A stretch of DNA of 64,000 nucleotides from G963675935 sp963823895 (GTDB taxonomy: Bacteria; Planctomycetota; Planctomycetia; Pirellulales; Thermoguttaceae), in contig CAWGNG010000019.1 of NCBI GenBank assembly GCA_963823895.1, forward strand, positions 62,001 through 126,000. Reading direction: 5' to 3'. Positions 1 through 7,205 of the stretch are shown here, one piece after another. The notes beneath the pieces were generated by a model, which had not been told where the DNA came from, did no database searches, and saw only the letters and a list, made by a program, of their open reading frames with translations. The position numbers were made by a program, and so were the translations under genes. The number at the start of each line of letters is the position of its first letter. Within the stretch, counting starts at the first letter, position 1.

Positions 1-23
1 ACTAGTGCCTCAACCGATCTGAC

Positions 24-52
24 TTGACAGGTTTTGGTGGAGATGGTATTTC
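24..52 (+). promoter_or_regulatory. possible transposase promoter overlapping the left IS end
   Basis: A perfect TTGACA at 24-29 is followed after 17 bases by TATTTC at 47-52, a weak -10 match. It overlaps the inner edge of the left inverted repeat and points at the transposase start at 88. The -35 is convincing and the -10 is not. Confidence 0.35.
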
Positions 53-87
53 GCTTTCCGGGGCAACAACCTGTCAGGAGAGCGAAC

Positions 88-1229
88 ATGGGCAAGGAAG
101 CCAAGTACGTGGTTCGGCTATCGAACGAGGAACGAGGTCAATTGGAGGATCTTGTGGCGCGAGGACGGGTGGCGAAGGCGACTCGTCAGCGGGCACAGGT
201 GTTGCTACGTGCCGATCAGGGGCAGGGAGGTTCCTGCGCCGTGGACGAAGCGATTGCGGATTTGGTGGGCGTCAGCTTATCGACGGTCCACCGAGTTCGG
301 CAACAGTTCGTCGAAGAAGGTTGGGAGGCATCGTTGTACCGTAAGCCGGCCACAAATCGACAATATCGCAAACTGGACGGTGTGCAAGAGGCCCACTTGG
401 TGGCTTTGGCCTGTTCGTCACCGCCAACGGGCCGGGTGTGTTGGACGATGCAACTGCTGGCCGACAAATTGGTGGAATTGGAGATCGTCGAATCGATTGG
501 GCGCGAGGCCGTTCGCACCACGCTGAAAAAAACGTTCTTCAGCCCTGGCGCAAAGAGCAATGGGTATTGCCGCCGGAGCAAAACGCCGATTTTGTCTGCG
601 CGATGGAAGACGTGCTTGAAGTCTACCAACGGCCCTACGATCCGCAGCGACCGGTCGTGTGTTTTGACGAGCAAAGCAGGCAATTGACCAAAGAAACACG
701 TCGGGCGATTCCCGCCGCGCCTGGGCGTCCGGCGCGGGTGGATTACGAATATGAGCGTAACGGAACGGCCAATCTGTTTATGATCTTTGAGCCGCTGGCG
801 GGCAAGCGTCGCGTGAAGGTGACCGACCGACGTACCGCGTTGGATTTCGCCGAGGTGATTCGGGAGTTGGTGGACAGCTATCCGATGGCGGAGAAAATCG
901 TGTTGGTGATGGACAACTTGAACACGCACAAGATGGCTTCGCTCTACGAGGCGTTTGCCCCCGACGAGGCTCGCCGACTGATCGAACGGCTGGAGGTTCA
1001 CTACACGCCGAAACACGGCAGTTGGCTGGACATGGCCGAGACGGAGTTAAGCGTGATGACCAAACAGTGCCTTCGGCGGCGGATTCCCGATAAACCCACA
1101 CTGGTCCGCGAGGTTGCCGCTTGGGAATCCACACGAAACACCGCTCGATGCCGCATCGACTGGCGTTTCACTACAGCCAACGCCCGAATCAAACTCAAAC
1201 GCCTCTACCCGTCAATTCAGGTCGGTTGA
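88..1229 (+). CDS. IS630-family transposase, two overlapping frames joined by a -1 frameshift
   Basis: DDE transposase that cuts and inserts the element at TA. The first frame starts at ATG 88 and carries the helix-turn-helix DNA-binding part (about residues 1-140). The second frame carries the catalytic part with the acidic triad: D in CFDE (about residue 193), D in MDNLNTH (about 275) and E in GSWLDMAETE (about 317). The frames meet at a run of seven A at 526-532, where AAA AAA codons allow a -1 slip. Frame 1 runs to 687 and the second frame is open from before 438, so the overlap is long. The joined product is about 380 residues, typical for the family. Programmed -1 frameshifting is known in several IS families. 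Here it is inferred from the slippery run and from homology continuing across it. Confidence 0.85.
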
Positions 1230-1290
1230 GGCACTAGGGGCTGGGGATTAGAAAGTGAGGGGTGGGCGGTTCACCGCCGACTGCTCGCTC

Positions 1291-1364
1291 GAAGCCGCTT
1301 GCGGCTTCGCACGCATCGTCCATTAACGATTGATTTCCGGGGGCGACCCTCATACGGTCGCCCC
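1291..1364. repeat. two hairpins downstream of the IS
   Basis: GAAGCCGC at 1291-1298 pairs with GCGGCTTC at 1301-1308. GGGGCGACC at 1340-1348 pairs perfectly with GGTCGCCCC at 1356-1364 (9 bp, 7-base loop). The second could act as a weak terminator, though no long T run follows. Apart from these and a heptamer array, the stretch 1237-1486 shows no gene. Confidence 0.5.
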
Positions 1365-1432
1365 TTGTCATTGAATAACCGCTTCAGTACGCTGGTCGTG
1401 AGAGAATGACGCGAGAGCGATAATACGGACTC

Positions 1433-1467
1433 CCTGGCCTCTAGCCCCTGACCTCTGGCCCCTGGCC
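1433..1467. repeat. heptamer array, CCTGGCC type
   Basis: Five units with an exact 7-bp period (CCTGGCC, TCTAGCC, CCTGACC, TCTGGCC, CCTGGCC) end 19 bases before the shikimate kinase start codon. The complementary unit type (AGGGGCC, AGAGGTC) recurs at 30480-30507. Confidence 0.7.
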
Positions 1468-1486
1468 CCCACCCCCAGCCCTTCCC

Positions 1487-2014
1487 ATGATCCTCACGTT
1501 GATCGGCTATCGCGCCGTCGGCAAAACCACGCTTGCCAAGCTGCTGGCCGAGCGGCTGGGCTGGGATTGGATCGACGCCGACGTGGAGATCGAGCGTCGA
1601 GCGGGCAAGTCGATCGCGCGAATCTTCGCCGAGGAGGGGGAGCCGGCCTTTCGCGATTTGGAGGCCGAGGTGATTGCCGACCTCTGCCGCCGCGATCGGC
1701 TGGTTCTGGCGGCGGGCGGAGGGGCGCCGCTGCGGCCGGAGAGCCGTCGGGCGATGTGCGCGGCGGGAAAAGTCGTCTGGCTGACCGCCCGGCCCGAGAC
1801 GATTCTGGCCCGGATGAGCGTCGATGACACAACGACCGCCCGGCGGCCAAATCTGACCGATAAGACGCCCTTGCAGGAAATCGTCGAATTGCTGAAGCAA
1901 CGCGAGCCGGTTTATCGCGAGTCGGCCGATTGGAAGGTCGATACCGAAGGAAGGACGACCGAGGCTTTAGTCGAAGAAATTCTGGAAAAATGCAAAATGA
2001 AAAATGCAAAGTGA
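1487..2014 (+). CDS. aroK: shikimate kinase
   Basis: Phosphorylates shikimate to shikimate 3-phosphate with ATP, in the cytosolic aromatic amino acid (chorismate) pathway. The 175-residue length is typical. Visible motifs are the Walker A loop GYRAVGKTT (residues 7-15), the shikimate-binding DADVEIERR segment (about 31-39), and AGGGAPLR (about 76-83). The C-terminal residues KCKMKNAK are encoded by the left arm of a 39-bp inverted repeat that contains the stop codon, so the repeat has replaced or extended the native C-terminus. The start ATG lies just after a heptamer array and has no clear Shine-Dalgarno sequence. Confidence 0.93.
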   Translation: MILTLIGYRAVGKTTLAKLLAERLGWDWIDADVEIERRAGKSIARIFAEEGEPAFRDLEAEVIADLCRRDRLVLAAGGGAPLRPESRRAMCAAGKVVWLTARPETILARMSVDDTTTARRPNLTDKTPLQEIVELLKQREPVYRESADWKVDTEGRTTEALVEEILEKCKMKNAK

Positions 2015-2110
2015 AAAATGCAAAATGGAACACCTCGCATTCTGCGTTGTGCCCGAAAGTCGTCTATGCTGCATTTTGCATTTTTCACTTTGCATTTTTC
2101 ATTTTGCATT
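1989..2110. repeat. perfect 39-bp inverted repeat built of TGCAAAA/TGAAAAA heptamers
   Basis: 1989-2027 is exactly the reverse complement of 2072-2110, with a 44-base loop. Each arm is itself a heptamer array (TGCAAAA, TGAAAAA, TGCAAAG, TGAAAAA, TGCAAAA). The left arm contains the aroK stop codon at 2012-2014, and the right arm ends 35 bases before the prepilin peptidase start. A transcript would form a very stable, AT-rich hairpin. A related copy lies at 20009-20131. Confidence 0.95.
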
Positions 2111-2144
2111 CCCTCTCCTTTAGTCCCCACTTCGGCTTCAATCC

Positions 2145-3404
2145 ATGAAATTGATCCTCACCATCCCGATGCAGACCCGCTTGGCGATAGTGTTCGTGCT
2201 GGGTGTGTGCCTTGGGGCCGCGGTGAATTGGGCGATCTATCGGCTGGCATGGAATCGGCGGCCGATCAGTCCCTGGTCGCCGCCCGACCCATCGGCCCCG
2301 CCGCGGCGACTTGCCGATCGGCTACCGATCGTCGGCTGGTTGGGGCTGCGCCGTGAGGCGGCCCTGCACGGGGCCGGCTTCTGGATTCGGCCCATGCTGG
2401 TTGAGATTCTAGTTGGCTTGGGGCTTGCGTGGTTGTACTGGTGGGAAGTCGGACAAGGCGGGCTGTTGCCTCTTGCGGTCAAGCTGCCGAACGCGCCATT
2501 GCCGCAGTTGTCATTGCACCTGGAGTTCCTCTCCCACGCGATTCTGATCGCGCTGATGTTGGCGGCGTCGCTGATCGACGTGGATGAAAAGACGATTCCC
2601 GACGAAATCACGGTCGTGGGCACGCTGGCGGGGCTATTCTTGGCGGCAGCGGCGCCCCATTCGCTTCTGCCCGATTACGCTCATAACCTTCTGTTGGGGT
2701 GGCCTGGGGACTTCCTCAGCTTGACATGCCCCAATGACTGGCCAAACGTACTCGACGGTGCTCCAAACGTCGGATCGCTCGCGTTGGGCCTCGCCTGTTG
2801 GTGGGCGTGGTGCGTCGCGATTCTGCCGCGGTCGTGGTATCCGCGGCACGGCTGGCGGCGGGCCGTGCAGCTTTGTTGCGCCCGCGTGAGGCGTGCGCCC
2901 AGCACTCGCCCGATTCTATGGATGGCGGTGACGGGCGCGCCGCTGATTGCACTCGCGTGGTTTTGCGGCGGGCTGCACTGGAAGGCATTGCTGAGTGCCT
3001 TGGTCGGCATGGCCGCCAGCGGCGGGTTGGTCTGGGCGGTGCGCGTCATCGGCACGACCGTCCTGCACCGCGAGGCGATGGGCTTCGGCGACGTCACGCT
3101 CATGGCAATGATCGGCGCCTTCCTCGGCTGGCAGCCCTGCCTGATCATCTTTTTTCTCGCCCCCTTCGCCGGCCTGGTGATCGGCGTGTTGCGACTGATC
3201 TTGTTCCGCGACCGCGAGATCCCCTACGGCCCGTTCCTCTGCCTGGCGACGCTGGTGGTGATCGTCGGTTGGGCCTACCTCTGGACTCACACGGCGCCCA
3301 CTTTCGCGCTGGGATGGATCGTGCCGCTGGCGGTGCTCTGTTGTCTGGGCCTAATGGCGGTGATGCTCGGCACCTGGCGGCTGATCGTTAGCGCGTTTCG
3401 GTAG
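2145..3404 (+). CDS. prepilin peptidase, A24 family, without the cysteine-rich domain
   Basis: Membrane aspartyl protease that cleaves class III (type IV pilin-like) signal peptides at the cytoplasmic face. The two catalytic aspartates are visible: LIDVDEKTIPDE with D145, and the GxGD motif MGFGDVTLM with D316. The protein has many hydrophobic segments. The N-terminal region lacks the CxxC pairs of the zinc-type PilD proteins. At 419 residues it is longer than usual, with an extended middle section (about 180-290) between the two motifs. Likely substrates in this window are the DUF1559 proteins at 21900 and 35599, which carry prepilin-type N-termini. It follows aroK on the same strand, separated by the 39-bp inverted repeat. 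Confidence 0.85.
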   Translation: MKLILTIPMQTRLAIVFVLGVCLGAAVNWAIYRLAWNRRPISPWSPPDPSAPPRRLADRLPIVGWLGLRREAALHGAGFWIRPMLVEILVGLGLAWLYWWEVGQGGLLPLAVKLPNAPLPQLSLHLEFLSHAILIALMLAASLIDVDEKTIPDEITVVGTLAGLFLAAAAPHSLLPDYAHNLLLGWPGDFLSLTCPNDWPNVLDGAPNVGSLALGLACWWAWCVAILPRSWYPRHGWRRAVQLCCARVRRAPSTRPILWMAVTGAPLIALAWFCGGLHWKALLSALVGMAASGGLVWAVRVIGTTVLHREAMGFGDVTLMAMIGAFLGWQPCLIIFFLAPFAGLVIGVLRLILFRDREIPYGPFLCLATLVVIVGWAYLWTHTAPTFALGWIVPLAVLCCLGLMAVMLGTWRLIVSAFR

Positions 3405-3466
3405 GTTGACACATTCACCGGTCCCACATACGATGAAGTAGAAGATCGCAGGATTGGGGGTTTCCA

Positions 3467-3685
3467 ATGCAGGCAATTCGATCGACCTACGATGGGAAAG
3501 AAATCCACGTTCCCAAGGCCGTGCAAGGCATGCCGCCGTGCAATGTGATTATCTTGTTCGAGGAGGAGAGGCCGGCGGAGGACTCGGAATGGCTGAGGAT
3601 GCAGGAGCAATCTCTTGCGAAGGCGTGGGACGACAAGGAAGACTCCATCTATGACTCGACCATCCACGCCGGCGGGGCGGGATAG
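3467..3685 (+). CDS. small antitoxin-like protein, C-terminus altered
   Basis: This 72-residue protein begins with a short beta-rich segment (AIRSTYDGKEIHVP) and ends with an acidic WDDKEDSIYDS segment. That layout recalls antitoxins of PIN-toxin pairs, which usually end in a W..EDA.YD.L-type tail directly before the toxin gene. Here the reading frame runs on past the tail into IHAGGAG and overlaps the opposite-strand gene ending at 3649, and no toxin gene follows. It may be an orphan or truncated antitoxin. The family call is an inference from composition and the tail motif. There is no strong Shine-Dalgarno sequence before ATG 3467. Confidence 0.5.
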   Translation: MQAIRSTYDGKEIHVPKAVQGMPPCNVIILFEEERPAEDSEWLRMQEQSLAKAWDDKEDSIYDSTIHAGGAG

Positions 3686-4140
3686 CTGCCGTAAAACCGC
3701 TTGATGAAATGCCGATGAAACCGTGAGGGGCAATGCGGCGTCCAACCCCAGCGGCTCAGCAGCTTCGGCGTGATCCGCCAGTTCGCGACGTCGCACAACA
3801 GGGCGTCGCTCCCTTTCCGTCGGGCAATCTCGTCCAAAACGGCCAGCGCTCGGGTAAGCGTCCTCATGCTTGTGTCGCGGGCCGATTCGACGTACTTCAG
3901 CACGAGGAAGTTGGAAAATCGCCTGGGCTGGTTGTAGAAGAGCCGGAGGCGATCGCCGCGGCAATGTCGATGATGCCACCCCCCGAGTAGCAGAATTCCC
4001 GGCGCGGAAACGATCTTCGGGAACGGCCGGAGCACAACGCGGCGGAAGCAGCCCTCGGCGACCTCGATGATGCCATAGCGACATCGCCGGAGTGTTCCGC
4101 CCCTGTCGGCCAGATCGGTAATGCTCTCAAATGGCGGCAT
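3649..4140 (-). CDS. conserved hypothetical protein, possibly GNAT-like
   Basis: A 163-residue basic protein. The second half (LVLKYVESARD, then CDVANWRITPKLLSRWGW and HRHFIKRFYG) has the rhythm of an acetyltransferase C-terminal half: a conserved Asn/Arg segment followed by 'll.r.Gw' and a terminal aromatic strand. No AcCoA loop (R/QxxGxG/A) is evident, so function stays open. It resembles proteins I associate with planctomycete genomes. It is convergent with, and overlaps by 37 bases, the antitoxin-like ORF, and is divergent from the sigma factor gene. Confidence 0.65.
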   Translation of the reverse strand: MPPFESITDLADRGGTLRRCRYGIIEVAEGCFRRVVLRPFPKIVSAPGILLLGGWHHRHCRGDRLRLFYNQPRRFSNFLVLKYVESARDTSMRTLTRALAVLDEIARRKGSDALLCDVANWRITPKLLSRWGWTPHCPSRFHRHFIKRFYGSYPAPPAWMVES

Positions 4141-4169
4141 AGGAAACTATACGCCGCAACGCGGGGAAG

Positions 4170-4185
4170 GGAGGAGGTTGTCGGG
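4170..4185. repeat. half copy of the GGAGGAGGTTGTCGGG palindrome family
   Basis: These 16 bases match the left arm of the complete palindrome at 53377-53449, but no right arm is present here. The element lies in the intergenic region upstream of the first ECF sigma factor. Confidence 0.5.
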
Positions 4186-4315
4186 CAGCGCTATCCCATT
4201 GAGCGGAAGTAACACTTCGGCTAAACGGTGGGCGCCGACGTCACATTCGGAACACCCGACGAAAAATACGCCGGCCAATGAACTTTTCGGCGACAAACCG
4301 GGAATCATCAATACG

Positions 4316-4903
4316 GTGACCACATACGAAGACGAACGCGCGTTGATCGCCCGCGCCCAGGGTGGCGAGGCAAATGCCTTTCGACAACTGGCCGAGTTGC
4401 ATGCCGCACGGCTGTGGCGTTGTGCGCTGACGCTGGGAAGAGATAAGCACTGGGCCGAGGATCTTGCCCAAGAGACGCTGCTCGAAGCCTGGCGGTCATT
4501 GCCGCGTTTCGATGGCCGCTGCCGGTTCTCTACCTGGTTGTACGGCATTCTGCGGCACCGATTTCTGAAAGGGCGGCGGCGGCCGAACGCGGTTACCCTT
4601 TCCGAAACCGATCTTCGCAGCCGAGAGCAGAGCGTCGAGTGGCCGCCCGATCGCTTCGCGGAGGCGTCGGAAGATGCGCGACGAGTCCGGCAGGCAGTGG
4701 CCAACTTGCCGGAAGAACACCGTCTGGCCGTGGAACTCCGCTTCTTTGCCGCGGCGACGCTGGACGAGATCGCCACGGCCTTGGATTGTCCGCTGGGTAC
4801 GGTAAAGTCGCGATTGCACCACGCACTGGAGAAACTGCGGCAAATGAATTTGGCGGTGAACCTTTTCGCTTCGCCCGGGGAATCACGGGAGAGTAAACCA
4901 TGA
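4316..4903 (+). CDS. ECF-type RNA polymerase sigma factor (first module)
   Basis: Sigma-70 family extracytoplasmic-function factor that redirects RNA polymerase, probably in response to an envelope signal sensed by its co-encoded anti-sigma. Region 2 is visible as AEDLAQETLLEAWR...FSTWLYGILRHRF and region 4 as LDEIATALDCPLGTVKSRL. I place the start at GTG 4316, just before the conserved core. An in-frame ATG at 4121 would add 65 residues with no family resemblance and overlap the opposite gene. The stop overlaps the next start in ATGA (4900-4903), which indicates translational coupling to the anti-sigma gene. Confidence 0.88.
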   Translation: MTTYEDERALIARAQGGEANAFRQLAELHAARLWRCALTLGRDKHWAEDLAQETLLEAWRSLPRFDGRCRFSTWLYGILRHRFLKGRRRPNAVTLSETDLRSREQSVEWPPDRFAEASEDARRVRQAVANLPEEHRLAVELRFFAAATLDEIATALDCPLGTVKSRLHHALEKLRQMNLAVNLFASPGESRESKP

Positions 4904-6318
4904 ACGATCTCCGTCCTCCCTGCGAACATTGGGCCGAACCGGTCAGCCTGCTGGCGGCCGGCTGCCTGTCGTGCGACGAAGAACGCGAAGTCCGCCGGCA
5001 CATCGAGGCGTGTCCCGACTGCCGCGAGCGTTTTCGGCAACTGAGCGAATTGTGCGGCGCGCTGGCCAAAGTATACTCGCCGGCTGGCGGCGCGGAGGCC
5101 GCCGCCGTCGCGCGAGTCATGTCGGCGGTCGAGTCTGCCCAGTTCGAGCCATCCGTTGTTCGTATGAGGGCGGAATCAAGTCGTGCGGTATCGCGTTTCC
5201 GTTCCCCGAACTCTTGGAGGTGGATCATGCGTTCCCCGATTTCCCGTTTTGCTGCCGTGCTGATTTTCGCTTTGGCCGTCGGCGGAGTCGTCGTTTGGTT
5301 CCACGGCGTCGGCGCAACGCCCGCCTTCGCCGACTTCATCAAGCCGCTTTGCGATGCGAAGACCGCCAAATTCAAGATGGAAATTCAAGTGGAAGGACAA
5401 CCGTCGCAAAAACTCAAGGTGACATTTCTTGCCCCCGACCACATTCGCCAGGACCTGGCGGGTGGGGTGGCCAACATCGTCGATTTTCACAAAGGAAAGA
5501 TCGTCAGCCTGGATCCCAAGAGCAAGCGGGCGACGGTCTTCAGTTTCGTCAACATGCCGAAAGAGAATCAGCCGATGAACCCCATTGCCCAATTGCGGTC
5601 ACAACTGATCGAGGCCGAGAAGAACCCCGATGCCAAGCGTGAATCGCTCGGGGAAAAGAAGATCGACGGGCGGCAGGCCGTCGGATACCGCTTCACCAGC
5701 CCTGCCCAAGTGCTGACCATTTGGGGCGACGCAAAGACGGCGTTGCCCCTCCGAGTCGAATCGACAATCAAGTTGATTCCGAAAACGGCGACCACTTGGA
5801 CCGATTTCCAGTTCGACGTGCCGGTGGACGAATCGCTTTTCGACACGCAAACGCCGCCCGGCTACACGCTGGTCGACGTTTCCGTCAACGTCGCCCCGCC
5901 GGCGGAGAGCGACCTGACGGCGTCGCTACGACAATACGCCGAGATGAACGGCGGCCAGTTCCCCGATGCGTTTGACACGCCTTCCACGATGGTCTTCGTG
6001 CAGAAGCTCGGGGCGAAACTCGGCGCGAAGCTGGGGCAAGACCAAAGCCCGCAGCAGCAGAAGGAGATGATGACCGCTCTGTTCAAACTGAACCGCGGTT
6101 TCATGTTTGCCCTTCAACTTCCGCCGCAAGCCGACGCCCATTACGCGGGCAAAGGAGTCAAACTCGGTGCGGCCGACAAGCCGATCTTCTGGTATCGCCC
6201 CAAGGAGGCGAAGAAGTACCGGGTGATTTACGCCGATCTCTCGATCCGCGATGCCGACACGCCGCCAAACGTGCCCGATGCACAGCCGGTGCCGAACAAC
6301 GCGAATCGGCGGAAGTAG
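4900..6318 (+). CDS. transmembrane anti-sigma factor with zinc finger and RseB/LolA-like exported domain
   Basis: Probable inhibitor of the upstream ECF sigma factor. The cytoplasmic N-terminus has a zinc-finger motif, H34-x3-C38-x2-C41 with a further C25. One membrane segment (FAAVLIFALAVGGVVVW, about 116-133) follows. The outside part resembles outer-membrane lipoprotein-sorting/RseB-type domains (DAKTAKFKMEIQVEG..., then GRQAVGYRF), and a conserved tail ends in YRVIYADLSIRDADTPP. An in-frame ATG at 5227 has a strong Shine-Dalgarno sequence just upstream, so the membrane plus exported part might also be made separately. The paralogue is the gene at 7195. Confidence 0.82.
   Translation: MNDLRPPCEHWAEPVSLLAAGCLSCDEEREVRRHIEACPDCRERFRQLSELCGALAKVYSPAGGAEAAAVARVMSAVESAQFEPSVVRMRAESSRAVSRFRSPNSWRWIMRSPISRFAAVLIFALAVGGVVVWFHGVGATPAFADFIKPLCDAKTAKFKMEIQVEGQPSQKLKVTFLAPDHIRQDLAGGVANIVDFHKGKIVSLDPKSKRATVFSFVNMPKENQPMNPIAQLRSQLIEAEKNPDAKRESLGEKKIDGRQAVGYRFTSPAQVLTIWGDAKTALPLRVESTIKLIPKTATTWTDFQFDVPVDESLFDTQTPPGYTLVDVSVNVAPPAESDLTASLRQYAEMNGGQFPDAFDTPSTMVFVQKLGAKLGAKLGQDQSPQQQKEMMTALFKLNRGFMFALQLPPQADAHYAGKGVKLGAADKPIFWYRPKEAKKYRVIYADLSIRDADTPPNVPDAQPVPNNANRRK
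5216..5229 (+). promoter_or_regulatory. internal Shine-Dalgarno and ATG inside the anti-sigma gene
   Basis: GGAGG at 5216-5220 sits six bases before the in-frame ATG at 5227-5229 (residue 110), which precedes the positively charged MRSPISR segment and the membrane helix. The paralogue has the same arrangement at 7478-7491. This is suggestive of internal initiation and is not proof. Confidence 0.5.
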
Positions 6319-6545
6319 CCGCTTGCAGAAGCATGGGGCGGAAGAAACGTCCGTTTCCGAGCGGTTTCCTCCGCCCCCTCCATTTTTCCGGTGCTCCCCT
6401 CTTTCTTCTGCCGCAATCTGCGGAGATCGCCTTTTCGTAGTCCTCGCGGCTTGAACGCCCGGCTGCTACGATGTTGTTCTTCCGGGCGAATGAATCGTTT
6501 TTCGCCCCGCCGTCGTATAAGGGTTGGGCTTATTCGAGAGGAAGA

Positions 6546-7205
6546 ATGACCGGGAATCCAAGGAACGTGCCGGAAACGGAGCCGGTTGGCGAGACTTCGT
6601 CGGCACGCGCCGAGGACGTTGAGATTGTGGCGGAGATCGCCCGCGGCGACCTGGCGCGGTTTGACGTCCTGGTCGATCGGTACAAAGGGCGGCTGATGAG
6701 TTACCTCGGCCATCGCGTGCCCGACCACCAACGGGTGGAAGACCTCGTCCAGGAAACGTTCCTGCGGCTGTTCCGGGCGGCGGTCAAAAGCGGCTACTCG
6801 ACGCAGGCAAGCGTTTCGACGTGGTTGTTCACGATCACCGACAATTGCGCCACCGACTATCTGCGGGCCGCAGGCCGGCAACGGCTGACGCTGGAAACGG
6901 ACGCCGCCGCGGCTGACGACGCGAATTCGGCGAACGTGCTCGACCGCTGTTGCTCGTCGAACGTCGATCCGCTCGAAGCGGCTGCACGCCGCGAAAGCCA
7001 AACCCGCGCGGAGGTCTTGTTGGACTTCCTGCCTGAAGAACAACGCCGCGTCGTGGCGCTGAAAGTGCTCGGCGGCCTGACCGTGCCGGAGGTCGCCGCG
7101 GTGGTCGGGTGCCCCGTCGGCACCGTCAAATCACGATTGCTCTACGGCCTGCGCAAGATCGAGGCGCGGCTCACCCGCGGCGGGAGGCAGAATCATGAAG
7201 CATGA
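6546..7205 (+). CDS. ECF-type RNA polymerase sigma factor (second module)
   Basis: Second extracytoplasmic-function sigma factor, about 219 residues. Region 2 reads RVEDLVQETFLRLFRAA...STWLFTITDNCATDYLR and region 4 reads LTVPEVAAVVGCPVGTVKSRL. The start at ATG 6546 is supported by a GAGAGGAAG Shine-Dalgarno sequence directly upstream; an in-frame ATG at 6471 is less likely. The end overlaps the next gene by 11 bases, as expected of a sigma/anti-sigma pair. Its sequence is only moderately like the first module's sigma factor, so the modules diverged long ago or were acquired separately. Confidence 0.9.
   Translation: MTGNPRNVPETEPVGETSSARAEDVEIVAEIARGDLARFDVLVDRYKGRLMSYLGHRVPDHQRVEDLVQETFLRLFRAAVKSGYSTQASVSTWLFTITDNCATDYLRAAGRQRLTLETDAAAADDANSANVLDRCCSSNVDPLEAAARRESQTRAEVLLDFLPEEQRRVVALKVLGGLTVPEVAAVVGCPVGTVKSRLLYGLRKIEARLTRGGRQNHEA

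Larger units (their letters stand above)
3..1236 (+). mobile_element. IS630-family insertion sequence with terminal inverted repeats and TA duplication
   Basis: The ends are a 26-bp inverted repeat: 3-28 matches the reverse complement of 1211-1236 with only two mismatches, and both ends finish in TA, the target dinucleotide duplicated by IS630/Tc1-type elements. The element body is therefore about 5-1234, flanked by TA at 3-4 and 1235-1236. One transposase fills it, and its stop codon (1227-1229) lies inside the right repeat. The ends look intact, so the copy could be mobile if the frameshifted transposase is made. Confidence 0.9.

Noticed and set aside
3467..3685. Complete toxin-antitoxin pair
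   Set aside because: No toxin-like gene follows; the downstream opposite-strand gene is not a PIN or MazF protein.
4121..4315. N-terminal extension of the first ECF sigma factor
   Set aside because: Sixty-five residues without sigma-like character that overlap the opposite gene and include a repeat fragment; GTG 4316 fits the core better.
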